Below, piece after piece: positions 17,547-28,221 of a DNA stretch of 64,000 nt. Every line of letters starts with the position of its first letter. Position 1 is the stretch's first letter. The notes under the pieces are model-generated. The model was not told the DNA's origin. It saw only the letters and a list, made by a program, of their open reading frames with translations, and ran no database searches. Source of the stretch: Bacteroidota bacterium (lineage in GTDB: Bacteria; Bacteroidota; Bacteroidia; Flavobacteriales; Flavobacteriaceae); assembly GCA_024279425.1 (NCBI GenBank), contig JAJRRO010000101.1, positions 1 through 64,000 on the forward strand, written 5' to 3'. Both the position numbers and the translations under genes were made by a program.

Positions 17547-19963
17547 ATGTACAAGCTATTTCTAAAAATCGCGACAAGATATCTTGTAAAGAACAAGCTA
17601 TACTCCTTTATCAATATTTTTGGTCTTGCTATAGGAGTGGCTTCGTTCGTATTGATTATGCTCTATGTGAACTATGAGCGGAGTTATGATACTTTTGATA
17701 GCTCGAAGAATGTACACAGAGTGTATATGGAGTATGAAGAAGGTGGTGTTTTTGCTCCAGGTGATGCCCAGACCTTTAATCTATCTGGGCCAACGTTAAA
17801 AAAGGAGTTTCCTGAAATAACAGAGCAAGTGCGGTTATCCCAATTGGGTAAAATTACGTTTCAATATAGCAATACGATCTTCGAAGAAGATAATGGTTTT
17901 GTGGCTGATGGTACGTACTTCGATATCTTCAAATATCCCTTGGTTTCGGGGACCCCGAAAAGGTCTTAAAAGAGCCGTATTCCGTTGTATTAACCCAATC
18001 GCTTTCCGACAAAATTTTCGGAAACGAAGACCCAATTGGAAAAACCTTATCAGTCTTTTATGCCAGAACAGTGGCGCAGTTCAAGGTATCCGGAATTTTA
18101 AAGGACATTCCCCAGAACACCCACATGAAGACGAATTTTCTAATATCGTTCAATAGCATAAATACTTGGGCCGCGTATGAGGGCATGAATGATTTGAATT
18201 GGATGGCAAACGATTTTTTCACTTATTTAAAGTTGGATCCCAAGACGGATGTTGGACTGTTGCAAGGAAAAATCGCCAAACAGGATTTTTTAAATGACAA
18301 GGGCAAGCGGCACAACATTGAACCATTGGAAGATATCCATCTATATTCAAACAAACCCTATGAGGCCGAGGTAAATGGCAGCATTGGACGAATAAAATTC
18401 CTGACTGCCATTGCATTGGTCATACTCTTGCTTTCTTGGCTGAACTACGTAAATCTTGCCACGTCAAAATCCTTGGAACGGGCCAAGGAAACGGGCATAC
18501 GCAAAGTGGCGGGGGCCAAAAAATCACAGTTGATCCTGCAATCGCTCTTGGAATCGCTATTACTTAATGTAATTGCGGTAATCTTGGCCATGTTCATGGT
18601 GGCCTTGATCTTGCCGATATTTAAGCAGTATGTCGGACAAGAATTGGACTTTGGAATTGCCAGCTTGAAAAGTTTGTGCCCCATTCTGGCATTTGTATTG
18701 TTGGGGGTGATCCTTTCAGGAATCTATCCTGCATTTATTCTGAGTAACTATACACCTTCCCAAGCCCTGAAGGGAAACATTCAAAATTCGACGAAAGGGG
18801 TACTGGTGCGAAAAGGGCTGATTACGCTTCAGTTCTTGGCGACCATTGTCTTGTTGGTCGGAACCATTGTAGTGAGTAAGCAGATAAAATTTTTAAAAGA
18901 ACAGTCCATAGGTGTTGATCTTAACCAAGTACTGGCACTTAAAGGAGATGTGGTAGGAGATGAATCCTAATCATTAGGGAATGGTTTCAGAAGCTTGGAG
19001 GCCGAATTGAAAAAACTGTCTTTTGTAAAAGATTTTACCACGGCCTCTTCCTATCCAGGAGAAGGATACAATAGTTTGTCCTCCTCAAATTATATCGAAT
19101 ATCCTGACGGGAGAATCGATAAATATACGGTACATCACACCTTCGTAGCAGGCAAGCAGTATTTCGGGTTAATGGGTATGAAATTCTTGGCTGGACAGAC
19201 TTTTATTATGGATGATGATTTGGAAAGCCCCGAGGTAGTCGTAAATAAAAAATTCGTTCAAATCATGGGCCTGACCAATATTGAGGATGCTGTGGGCAAA
19301 CAGATACAATTTTGGGGCTCCAAGCGGACAATAACCGGAGTATTGGACGATTACCATCATTTTGGCTTTAAAAATGACGTAACCCCTATGATTATTCGCC
19401 AAGGATACGTCTTTGATAACCAATTGGTAAAATTGGATGAAAACATCACTTCCATTTCAGGATTTGAAAATGCTGTAACGCAAATTCAAGAGGTATGGAA
19501 ATCCATTTTTCCTGAAAGTACATTTAACTATACTTTTTTAAATAAAAAATTCCAAGCGCAATACAGAGAGGAAACTAAGTTTGGTGCTGCCTTCCAGATT
19601 TTTACTGCATTAGCCATTCTAATAGCTTCGATGGGCCTTTTCGGACTCACCTCCTATACTTGTATCCAAAGAAAAAAAGAAATTGGTATCCGTAAAGTAA
19701 ACGGTGCAACAATTGCCCAGATTTTAAAATTGCTAAATCAAGATTTTATTAAGTGAGTGGGATTGGCATTTATCATTGCCATACCTATTTCATGGTATGC
19801 CATGAGAAAATGGTTGGAGGGTTTTGCCTATAAAACCACTATGAGTTGGTGGATATTCGCCTTGGCAGGAATAACCGCTTTGGTCATTGCACTGCTAACA
19901 GTTAGCTGGCAGAGCTTTAGGGCGGCAAGAATGAATCCCGTAAATGCTTTAAGGGAAGAATAA
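17547..19963 (+). pseudogene. MacB/FtsX-type ABC permease, disrupted three times
   Basis: A nearly full-length permease of about 800 codons. The N-terminus MYKLFLKIATRYLVKNKLYS is normal. A one-base deletion in the G run at 17948-17951 breaks LVSGDPEKVLKEP. An in-frame TAA at 18968-18970 interrupts GDVVGDES-SLGNGFRS. An in-frame TGA at 19754-19756 interrupts LNQDFIK-VGLAFIIA. The rest, including IQRKKEIGIRKVNGAT and the C-terminal ARMNPVNALREE, is well preserved. Three separate lesions mean true decay rather than a single read error. Confidence 0.9.
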
Positions 19964-20021
19964 AATGATATAAGACCTGACAGGTCTAACAAACGAAATC
20001 AAAAATCATAAAGAACTAAAT

Positions 20022-20686
20022 ATGCTACTACAATTAAACAATATTTTCAAATGGGTAAATTCAGGAGGACAACGCATCTTTCTTTTAAAGGACATTAACC
20101 TTTCTGTTGAAGAAGGTGAGTTTATCTCTGTTATGGGTCCCTCAGGTTCAGGCAAATCTACTTTGCTTAATGTTATTGGGATGTTGGATGATTTTAATGA
20201 AGGGGAATACAATTTTCTTCATGAATCAGTCCATACCTTAAAGGAAAAACACCGGGCCAATCTGTATAAGGAGTACATAGGTTTTGTATTCCAGTCCTAT
20301 CATTTGTTGGATGAACTTACCGTAAAGGAAAATTTGGAAATGCCCTTATTATACAAAAAAATCAAATCTTCTGAACGGAAGGCCATGGTGGCCGATATGT
20401 TGGATCGTTTTAATATTGTGGGTAAAAAAAGACCTTTTTCCTTCCCAACTCAGTGGCGGGCAGCAACAGTTAGTCGGCGTAGCACGAGCCTTGATTTCAA
20501 ACCCCAAATTGATTTTGGCCGACGGAACCTACGGGAAATCTGAATTCCAAACAGAGCGAAGAGATTATGGCACTTTTTAAACAGTTGAACCAAGAAGGTG
20601 TGACCATTATACAAGTAACGCATTCTGAAAAGAACGCCGCCTATGGGTCTCGGATTATTGAACTATTGGATGGTAGAAGGGTATGA
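20022..20686 (+). pseudogene. ABC transporter ATPase (MacB/LolD-like), two frameshifts
   Basis: Walker A (GPSGSGKSTLLNVIG) near residue 40 and the Q-loop (GFVFQSYHLL) are intact. An extra A in the run at 20424-20430 shifts the frame just before the signature, which would read [15 protein letters not shown]. An extra G at 20524-20525 shifts it again inside Walker B ([14 protein letters not shown]). The correct C-terminus IIQVTHSEKNAAYGSRI ends at 20686. It is the partner ATPase of the broken permeases upstream. Confidence 0.9.
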
Positions 20687-20820
20687 CGCCATTTCATGAC
20701 ATGGATTTCCTATTAAAGAATAACCAATCCTTATTATATCATATTACTTTTCAATCCAATAACTTTAGCTTCTCGTCCCTAAGATGTATCTTTGTTGTTT
20801 AGAATGAATATACATAAAGG

Positions 20821-21957
20821 ATGAAGCTGAAGAAACAAGATATCTTAAAAGCACTGGAGCATATCACTGTTCCTGGGGAAGGCCTGAACATGGTAGAAAG
20901 TGGAGCGGTCAAGAACATACAGATATTTGGCGATGAGGTTGAAATAGATATTGCCATAAATAACCCGAGTCTTCAGGCCCGTAAGAAGACCGAAGTGGAA
21001 ATTCTTAAGATCATCCACAAAGAGGTATATGCAAAGGCAAAGATAAAAATCAATGTGAAGGTTGTTGCTTCTGCCAAGCCTCCCGTAAACGAGGTTAAGG
21101 GCAAACCATTACCAGGAATACCAAACATAATTGCTGTTGCCTCGGGCAAGGGCGGTGTTGGTAAGTCTACGGTTACGGCCAACCTCGCGGTTACCTTGTC
21201 AAAGATGGGTTTTAAAGTAGGTTTGTTGGATGCGGATATTTATGGTCCTTCAATGCCCATCATGTTCGATGTGACCCATGAAAAACCATTGGCAGTGAAT
21301 ATTGATGGCAAGTCAAAAATGAAGCCTGTTGAGAATTATGGGGTTAAATTATTGTCTATTGGGTTCTTTACAGAGCCGAGCCAAGCAGTAATATGGAGAG
21401 GCCCTATGGCCGCGAAAGCACTTAACCAAATGATATTTGATGCGCATTGGGGCAAGTTGGATTTTTTACTAATAGACTTACCTCCTGGAACGGGGGATAT
21501 TCATTTGAGTATTATGCAGGCCATGCCCATTACTGGGGCGGTTATCGTAAGTACGCCACAGGAAGTTGCCTTGGCAGATGCCCGTAAAGGTGTTGCCATG
21601 TTCCAACAAGAATCTATAAATGTTCCCGTATTGGGCATTATAGAAAATATGGCCTATTTTACTCCTGAGGAACTGCCTAACAACAAATATTATATCTTTG
21701 GAAAAGAAGGTGCCAAAAACCTTGCTGAAGACTTAAAAGTTTCATTTTTGGGTGAAGTACCTTTGGTACAAAGTATTCGAGAGGCTGGTGATATAGGAAG
21801 GCCTGCTGCCTTGCAAACGGCATCACCTATAGAAACCTCATTCGAGGAAATCACAAGGAATGTTGTTCAAGAATTGGTGCGTAGAAATGATAATCTACCA
21901 CCGACTGAAGCTATCAAAATTACAACCATGGCAGGTTGCGCCGCCATCAAAAAGTAA
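20821..21957 (+). CDS. Mrp/NBP35-family P-loop ATPase, iron-sulfur carrier
   Basis: A 378-residue protein with an N-terminal MIP18/DUF59 domain (residues ~1-85) and a deviant Walker A, VASGKGGVGKSTVTANLAV, near 105. DADIYGPSMPIMF and LIDLPPGTGD are also typical. Mrp/ApbC proteins bind a [4Fe-4S] cluster at the dimer interface and pass it to apo-proteins. The NifU-like gene 5 bp downstream fits Fe-S cluster assembly or transfer. Confidence 0.93.
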   Translation: MKLKKQDILKALEHITVPGEGLNMVESGAVKNIQIFGDEVEIDIAINNPSLQARKKTEVEILKIIHKEVYAKAKIKINVKVVASAKPPVNEVKGKPLPGIPNIIAVASGKGGVGKSTVTANLAVTLSKMGFKVGLLDADIYGPSMPIMFDVTHEKPLAVNIDGKSKMKPVENYGVKLLSIGFFTEPSQAVIWRGPMAAKALNQMIFDAHWGKLDFLLIDLPPGTGDIHLSIMQAMPITGAVIVSTPQEVALADARKGVAMFQQESINVPVLGIIENMAYFTPEELPNNKYYIFGKEGAKNLAEDLKVSFLGEVPLVQSIREAGDIGRPAALQTASPIETSFEEITRNVVQELVRRNDNLPPTEAIKITTMAGCAAIKK

Positions 21958-21962
21958 TACAT

Positions 21963-22202
21963 ATGACACCAGATGAAATAAAAACCAATGTGGAAAAAGC
22001 GCTCGATGAAATTAGACCGTTTTTGCAAAGCGACGGCGGGGATATTTCGTTGATCTCAATTGATAATGGTACTTCTGTAAAGGTGAAGTTAGAAGGTGCT
22101 TGTATAGGATGCAGCGTTAATCAAATGACCTTAAAAAGTGGAGTTGAGATGACCATTAAGAAATATGTGCCCCAAATTGAGGAAGTTATTAATATAGAAT
22201 AG
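21963..22202 (+). CDS. NifU C-terminal-domain Fe-S scaffold protein
   Basis: A 79-residue NifU C-terminal domain. The start MTPDEIKTNVEKALDEIRPF at 21963 is chosen; nine upstream codons overlap mrp and do not resemble the family. The cluster-binding CxxC is in GACIGCSVNQMTLKSGVE. Such proteins assemble or carry a [4Fe-4S] cluster. Functional partner of mrp by adjacency. Confidence 0.92.
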   Translation: MTPDEIKTNVEKALDEIRPFLQSDGGDISLISIDNGTSVKVKLEGACIGCSVNQMTLKSGVEMTIKKYVPQIEEVINIE

Positions 22203-22220
22203 TATTGCCCCTATTTTTTG

Positions 22221-23957
22221 TTAGATCCTGGCTTGGTAGGTAAATAAATTGTAATACCTACCCTTTTTGGTAATGAGCTCATCATGGGTTCCTTGTTCCG
22301 CTATCCTGCCATTCTCAATGACCAAAATTTGATTGGCCTTACGTATAGTGCTTAATCTATGGGCAATTACAAAAGTCGTACGTCCTTCGGTAAGTTTGGC
22401 CAAACTTTTTTGGATCAAAGCCTCACTTTCCGTATCTAAATTTGAGGTGGCTTCGTCTAAAATCAGGATTTTTGGATCTGCCAGCACCGCCCGTGCAATG
22501 GTAATTCGTTGGCGTTGCCCTCCAGAAAGTTTTATACCACGTTCCCCAATAAGGGTATCCAAACCTTCATCGAAACGATCGGTAAACTCGTCTACATAAG
22601 CTGCTTTTACAGCTTGTTGCAATTCGATTTCAGAGGCATTGGGCCTGGGAAAAAGGATATTTTCACGAATGGTGCCCTCAAACAAAAAATCATCTTGAAG
22701 TACCACTCCCAAATGTTGACGGAAGCTATTGAGGTTTACCTGGGACATGTCCTGTCCGTCAATGGTAATTTTACCAGATTGTGGATTTAAAAAACTTGCA
22801 GCTAATCCTGCAATGGTGCTTTTTCCAGAGCCGGAACTTCCTACAAGGGCCACAACGGAACCGGGTTCTACCTTAAAGTTGATATTGTGCAATACTTCTT
22901 TTTCTTCTTCATAGGCAAAGGTGACATCCTCAAAGACCATTTTGCCTTTGATGGCCCCTAACTCAATGGTTCGTTCTTCTTCGTTGGCTTCCGGAGTCAT
23001 GTTCATTAATTCTTCCGTACGATCTAATCCTGCCAATGCTTCGGTCAATTGGCTACCAATGTTGCTCATTTGTACAATTGGGGCGACCATTAGCGCCAAT
23101 AAGAAAGTAAATTCAAGATATTCACCTATTGTTAACTCATCCAAGATAATCTTATATCCACCCAGCCCCATAACACCGGCAGAGGCAACCCCTAATAGAA
23201 AAGTGGAAGAGCTAGCCATGAATGCTGTCGCGGTAAGGCTCTTTTTTACGTTTTGAAAAAGCTCATCTACGCCTTGTTCAAAAACTTTATACTCCTGGGC
23301 TTCCGCATTAAAACCTTTTATGACCCTAATACCACCCAAGGTCTCGGTTAGCCTTCCTTTAACCTCTGCATTGATTTTACCACGATCCCTAAAAACGGGT
23401 CGTATAATTTTAAATGCTTTCAACGCAATAATGGCAAAGAGTAAAAGAGGAATTAATGTGAATAAGGTCATACTCACACTAATGTTCAATAAAAGAATTA
23501 CGGAGACCACTGCCGTAACGGTCCCGCCCACCAATTGAACAAGTCCCGTCCCAATAAGATTTCGAACGCCCTCAACGTCTGTCATTATTCGTGAGACCAA
23601 CGCTCCGGACTTTGTGTTGTCAAAAAATCGAATGGGTAATGAAAGTACTTTTTTCTGCACTTGGGCGCGTAATTCGGAGATTAGGAATTGTGCCTGAACA
23701 CTTAAAAGTTTTGTCAATAAAAAAGAAATAATTGCTTGAATAAGAAAAGCAATGATGACCACACCTACGATTAGTTTTAAAAGAGGGATATCTTTATTCG
23801 CAAAAGCGTCATCAATTAAATATTTAAGCGAAATAGGGGTTGCAAAACTCGCTGCTTTGCTAATTGCAATTAACAACAAACCTATAAAAACCAAATTTCT
23901 TCTTGGCCAGATAATGGTTTTGAAGGCTGTAAGAACACTAACTTTTTTTGTTGACAT
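22221..23957 (-). CDS. MsbA-like ABC transporter, fused membrane and ATPase domains
   Basis: A 578-residue half-transporter that would act as a homodimer. Six membrane helices occupy residues ~20-310. Walker A is VGSSGSGKSTIAGLA near 370, the signature is LSGGQRQRITIARAV, and Walker B is ILILDEATSNLD. The substrate is unknown; lipid or drug export is typical of the type. The ATG at 23957 (MSTKKVSVLTAFKTI) is preferred to a TTG 10 codons upstream. Confidence 0.9.
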   Translation of the reverse strand: MSTKKVSVLTAFKTIIWPRRNLVFIGLLLIAISKAASFATPISLKYLIDDAFANKDIPLLKLIVGVVIIAFLIQAIISFLLTKLLSVQAQFLISELRAQVQKKVLSLPIRFFDNTKSGALVSRIMTDVEGVRNLIGTGLVQLVGGTVTAVVSVILLLNISVSMTLFTLIPLLLFAIIALKAFKIIRPVFRDRGKINAEVKGRLTETLGGIRVIKGFNAEAQEYKVFEQGVDELFQNVKKSLTATAFMASSSTFLLGVASAGVMGLGGYKIILDELTIGEYLEFTFLLALMVAPIVQMSNIGSQLTEALAGLDRTEELMNMTPEANEEERTIELGAIKGKMVFEDVTFAYEEEKEVLHNINFKVEPGSVVALVGSSGSGKSTIAGLAASFLNPQSGKITIDGQDMSQVNLNSFRQHLGVVLQDDFLFEGTIRENILFPRPNASEIELQQAVKAAYVDEFTDRFDEGLDTLIGERGIKLSGGQRQRITIARAVLADPKILILDEATSNLDTESEALIQKSLAKLTEGRTTFVIAHRLSTIRKANQILVIENGRIAEQGTHDELITKKGRYYNLFTYQARI

Positions 23958-24114
23958 ATTTTGGAATTCGATTTTTGGAACGTGCAAGTTACTTTAAATA
24001 AATCGGATAGTTCACTGGGAAATAGTACCTAGTTATTTTTAGCAAAAAATTAGCATTTCAATGACAAGTCCGTTATTTTCACATGGGTACAAAAGAATCC
24101 ATAATTCACGGAAT

Positions 24115-26313
24115 ATGATAAAATACAAATCAGTTGCTATACATTTTTTTTCTTTTTCTCTGTTTGTGGGGTTGTTGTCCTGCACTACGGAAAATGTATC
24201 TTCCGAAGTTGAACGTTGGAAGGCGAAGGCTGATAACGTTACCATACTGCGGGATGACTTTGGAGTCCCCCATGTTTATGGAAAAACAGATGCTGATGCG
24301 GTTTTTGGATTGCTCTATGCCCAATGCGAGGACGATTTTAACCGCGTAGAACTGAATTATATATGGGCCACGGGACGGTTGGCAGAGATTGAAGGAGAGG
24401 ATGCCATATATAGTGATTTGCGTGCCAAGTTGTTTATGACAGAAGAAAAAGCAAAAGCGAATTATGTGCAAAGTCCGGATTGGCTAAAGAAATTATGTAA
24501 TGCATTTGCTGATGGAATCAATTATTATCTGCACACCCATCCTAAAGTCAAACCTAGACTATTGACCCATTTTGAACCATGGATGCCCATGTATTTTAGT
24601 GAAGGTTCTATAGGAGGTGATATTGAACGAATTTCTACTCGAAAAATCGAAGCTTTTTACGAAAATGAAATGGAAATTCCGACGAGTCAAAAACTCGAAA
24701 TCGAGAAAAATGAGGAAATGGCTGAACCTCAAGGTTCAAATGGAATTGCTATTTCGGGACAACTAACGGAATCCGGTAATGCCATGCTGTTAATAAACCC
24801 GCATACTTCATTTTATTTTAGAGGTGAGGTACACGTGGTCAGTGAAGAGGGACTCAATGCCTACGGAGCAGTAACCTGGGGACAGTTTTTTGTCTATCAA
24901 GGGTTCAATGAAAAAACAGGTTGGATGCACACCTCTACCTACACTGATGTGATGGATGAATTTAAGGAAACCTTGGTTAAAATGGATGACGAGTTATTGT
25001 ATCAATACGGGGAAGAACTCCGTCCGGTCGAGGTTTCAAAAATTAAGCTAAAGTATAAGGAAGGCGACGTTCTTAAAGAAAAAATATTTCCTGCTTACCA
25101 TACTCACCATGGCCCCATCACGCATATAGTCGATAATCAATGGACCTCCTCTGCCATGATGTGGGAACCGGTAAAGGCATTAGAACAATCGTATATAAGA
25201 ACAAAGCAGAATAGCTATAACGGGTTTCGGAAAATGATGGATATCCGTACTAATTCTTCTAATAATACAGTCTACGCCGATGCCGAAGGAAACATTGCTT
25301 ATTTTCATGGTAATTTTGTTCCCAAGAGAGATGTAACTTTTGATTATTCCAAACCTGTTGATGGTAGCAATCCTAATACAGACTGGAAGGGATTGCATTC
25401 GGTTGATGAAAATATCCTATTGTTGAATCCTGAAAATGGATGGTTACAGAATTGTAATTCTACCCCGTATACAGCTGCATTGGAGTTTAGTCCCAAAAAA
25501 GAGGACTACCCCAATTATATGTCTCTCGATCGGGAGAATTTCCGTGGGCTGCATGCCATAAGCCTTTTGAGAGATCGGAAAGAATATACTTTAGATAATT
25601 TAATAGCATTGGTTCATGACCCCTATTTGCCTGCTTTCGAAAAGTTGATTCCAGGACTTATAAAAGCGTATGATTCCCATGATGATAAGAATCCCAAACT
25701 AAGGAAGGCCATTGATGTCTTGCGCCAATGGGATTTTAAAACCTCCAAGGAATCAGTGGCCATGACTTTGTCTCATTTTTATGGAACACACTATGGCCAA
25801 AAAGGAAGGAAGCCTGTGGGCATGAGCGACATGGAACTTATGGATTATTTTGGCACAGTTTCTCCCTCGGAAGAGCGATTACGGATTTTTGAGGAGGTTG
25901 TAGATAAACTAATAGATGACTTTGGGACTTGGAATATGCCTTGGGGTAAGATCAATCGTTATCAAAGAATCAACGGCAATATTCTGCAACCTTTTGATGA
26001 CAACAAACCAAGTATTCCTGTTGGTTTTGCTTCTGGGCGTTGGGGAGCTTTAGCTGCCTATGGTGCACGCTATACTAGTAACACCAAAAAACTCTACGGT
26101 ACTCGTGGGAATAGTTTTGTAGCGGTAGTCGAATTTGGCGATAAGGTAAAAGCCAAGAGCATGTTGGCTGGTGGTCAAAGTGGTGACCCAGATTCACCTC
26201 ATTTTGATGACCAAGCACAGCGCTATGCGGATATGCAATTTAAAGATGTGCCCTATTACAAAGAGGATGTTTTAAAAAGGGCGAAGGAAATCTACCACCC
26301 AGGTGAGAAGTGA
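24115..26313 (+). CDS. Penicillin acylase-family (Ntn hydrolase) lipoprotein
   Basis: A 732-residue N-terminal-nucleophile amidohydrolase. The start at 24115 (MIKYKSVAIHFFSF) gives a lipoprotein signal ending FVGLLSC; 18 further upstream codons are open but unlikely. The alpha chain includes DDFGVPHVYGKTDADAVFGL. The presumed self-cleavage site and catalytic Ser are in EPQGSNGIAIS near residue 210. The beta chain has INPHTSFYFRGEVH and PAYHTHHGPI. Members cleave penicillins, acyl-homoserine lactones or other acyl amides; the substrate here is unknown. Confidence 0.92.
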   Translation: MIKYKSVAIHFFSFSLFVGLLSCTTENVSSEVERWKAKADNVTILRDDFGVPHVYGKTDADAVFGLLYAQCEDDFNRVELNYIWATGRLAEIEGEDAIYSDLRAKLFMTEEKAKANYVQSPDWLKKLCNAFADGINYYLHTHPKVKPRLLTHFEPWMPMYFSEGSIGGDIERISTRKIEAFYENEMEIPTSQKLEIEKNEEMAEPQGSNGIAISGQLTESGNAMLLINPHTSFYFRGEVHVVSEEGLNAYGAVTWGQFFVYQGFNEKTGWMHTSTYTDVMDEFKETLVKMDDELLYQYGEELRPVEVSKIKLKYKEGDVLKEKIFPAYHTHHGPITHIVDNQWTSSAMMWEPVKALEQSYIRTKQNSYNGFRKMMDIRTNSSNNTVYADAEGNIAYFHGNFVPKRDVTFDYSKPVDGSNPNTDWKGLHSVDENILLLNPENGWLQNCNSTPYTAALEFSPKKEDYPNYMSLDRENFRGLHAISLLRDRKEYTLDNLIALVHDPYLPAFEKLIPGLIKAYDSHDDKNPKLRKAIDVLRQWDFKTSKESVAMTLSHFYGTHYGQKGRKPVGMSDMELMDYFGTVSPSEERLRIFEEVVDKLIDDFGTWNMPWGKINRYQRINGNILQPFDDNKPSIPVGFASGRWGALAAYGARYTSNTKKLYGTRGNSFVAVVEFGDKVKAKSMLAGGQSGDPDSPHFDDQAQRYADMQFKDVPYYKEDVLKRAKEIYHPGEK

Positions 26314-26462
26314 CTCAGTTTTGCCAGCGGGTTGATGAACTAGGGCCTGTTAACACTAAGCTTAATAGATTGCCCCCTGAGGGTAAAAAAGGAACATAAA
26401 TTTTTGAAACAAGATTTGCAAGGGTAGCTCAGCAGAAAGTTTAAGAATCAATCAATAAAAGA

Positions 26463-28136
26463 GTGCGACAAAAAAAGGCCTTGGCCCTATTAAAATCAGG
26501 TAAAAATGTATTCCTGACCGGTTCGGCCGGTGCGGGTAAGACTTATGTGCTCAATCAATATATTTCCTATTTAAATGAAAGAAAAGTTCCTGTTGCGATT
26601 ACGGCATCTACAGGTATCGCTGCAACCCATATGAACGGAATGACCATACATTCCTGGGCCGGATTTGGAATCAAGGAGCGATTAACCAAAGCCAATCTGG
26701 TTACTATGCGGACCAAAAAATATCTCAAAAAGCATTTGGAAGAGGCCATGATTCTGATTATCGATGAGATTTCGATGCTCCATAAAAATCAATTGAAAAT
26801 GGTCGATGAGGTACTCCGTTTTTTTAAGGAGGATGATAGAGCATTTGGGAGAATACAGATTGTACTGTGTGGGGACTTTTTCCAATTACCGCCGATAGGA
26901 AAGAACCATGAAAAAAGTCGGGACAAGTTTGCGTTTATGTCAGATGCATGGCTTAATGCACAATTGAACGTCTGTTATCTAACCGAGCAATACCGCCAAG
27001 AAGGCGATAATATTTTGAACAAAATCTTGAACGAAATTCGGTCGAATACTATTTCGAACCGTAGTATCGAACTGCTAAAAAGGGCTGAAACCAATCTTTT
27101 GGAAGAAAATAAAACACCTACCAAACTGTTCACCCATAATGCCGATGTTGACAACATAAATCTAGCAGAATTGAATAAACTTCCAGGCCGTTCGAGAAAA
27201 TTTAAGGCATCGACTAAAGGCAATCAAAAGTTGATCGAAACTTTGAAAAAATCCGTTTTGGCCCAAGAACATCTAGAACTAAAAGTAGAAACCAAGATTA
27301 TGTTCGTGCGTAACAATCCTGAACAGGGATATGTAAATGGAACCATGGGAAGTGTCATAGATTTTAACAATGAAGGGTACCCCATTGTGAAGACCATCCA
27401 TGGGAATATAATCACTGTAAAGCGGGAAACGTGGGGTGTACACGATGACCATGGCAAGGTTTTGGCAAATCTAGAGCAAATTCCATTGCGGTTGGCATGG
27501 GCGATTACCGTGCATAAATGTCAGGGAATGACCCTTGATGCCGCCATGATTGATCTCTCAAAGACTTTTGAGCGGGGTCAAGGCTATGTGGCCCTTTCAC
27601 GTTTGAAGAGTATTAAAAGTTTACGGCTTTCCGGTTTTAATGAAATGGCACTTCAAGTCGATGGACTTACGTATAAGGCGGATTTGCGTTTTCAAGAACT
27701 CTCGGATGTCGTAGATGCTGAGCACAATTTTGAGACTTTGGAAGTAGAGGCGAAGACTTTTATAAAAGTACGTGGTGGATTAACAAATCTTGAAGAAATC
27801 AAAAAACAATCTAATAAATTAAAAGAAAAGAAAGGCAAAAAACAATCGACCTACGAAATTACCTTCACCTACCTGAAACAAAAAATGCCCTTGGAAGAAA
27901 TTGCGGGAGAACGCGGACTATCAATAGGAACCATTGCCGGTCATCTGATCCGATTGCGAAAAGACTACCCCCAAGAAGATTTGGACTTTTACCGACCAGA
28001 TTCGGCCTTGCTTGAAAAAGTCGTTAACGCCCGAAAAAAACTTAAAGGTGATACCGCAAGTTTGAAGCCTTTGCACACAGTGCTCAATGGCCAAGTGGAC
28101 TATGAGGATATTAAACTGGCACTGGCTTTTTTGTAA
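26463..28136 (+). CDS. Pif1/RecD-like helicase with C-terminal helicase-HTH domain
   Basis: A 557-residue SF1 ATPase. Walker A is FLTGSAGAGKTYVLNQY near residue 20, then SWAGFGI, Walker B IIDEISML, and QLPPIG. WAITVHKCQGMTLDAAMIDL and GYVALSRLKS are late helicase motifs. From about residue 455 an HTH domain (LEEIAGERGLSIGTIAGHLIR) follows. The GTG at 26463 is the only plausible start after the in-frame stop at 26442. Confidence 0.9.
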   Translation: MRQKKALALLKSGKNVFLTGSAGAGKTYVLNQYISYLNERKVPVAITASTGIAATHMNGMTIHSWAGFGIKERLTKANLVTMRTKKYLKKHLEEAMILIIDEISMLHKNQLKMVDEVLRFFKEDDRAFGRIQIVLCGDFFQLPPIGKNHEKSRDKFAFMSDAWLNAQLNVCYLTEQYRQEGDNILNKILNEIRSNTISNRSIELLKRAETNLLEENKTPTKLFTHNADVDNINLAELNKLPGRSRKFKASTKGNQKLIETLKKSVLAQEHLELKVETKIMFVRNNPEQGYVNGTMGSVIDFNNEGYPIVKTIHGNIITVKRETWGVHDDHGKVLANLEQIPLRLAWAITVHKCQGMTLDAAMIDLSKTFERGQGYVALSRLKSIKSLRLSGFNEMALQVDGLTYKADLRFQELSDVVDAEHNFETLEVEAKTFIKVRGGLTNLEEIKKQSNKLKEKKGKKQSTYEITFTYLKQKMPLEEIAGERGLSIGTIAGHLIRLRKDYPQEDLDFYRPDSALLEKVVNARKKLKGDTASLKPLHTVLNGQVDYEDIKLALAFL

Positions 28137-28221
28137 ATGAACTCGTTTGATGTAGCAAATGGAATTTGGAATTTGTTTTTTTGAATGTATAGGAAACGGT
28201 TAACTGTTACAGCACCTATAA

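Noticed and set aside
22333-23538. Forward open frames across the MsbA-like gene
   Set aside because: Antisense to a strongly conserved ABC transporter; no domain or upstream signal supports them.
26342-26366. GGGCCTGTTAACACTAAGC looked like an insertion-sequence end
   Set aside because: No matching inverted end, no target duplication and no transposase sequence nearby.
26426-26440. GGGTAGCTCAGCAG resembles the D-arm of a tRNA gene
   Set aside because: No acceptor stem, anticodon arm or T-arm can be formed around it, and the helicase gene begins 25 bp later.
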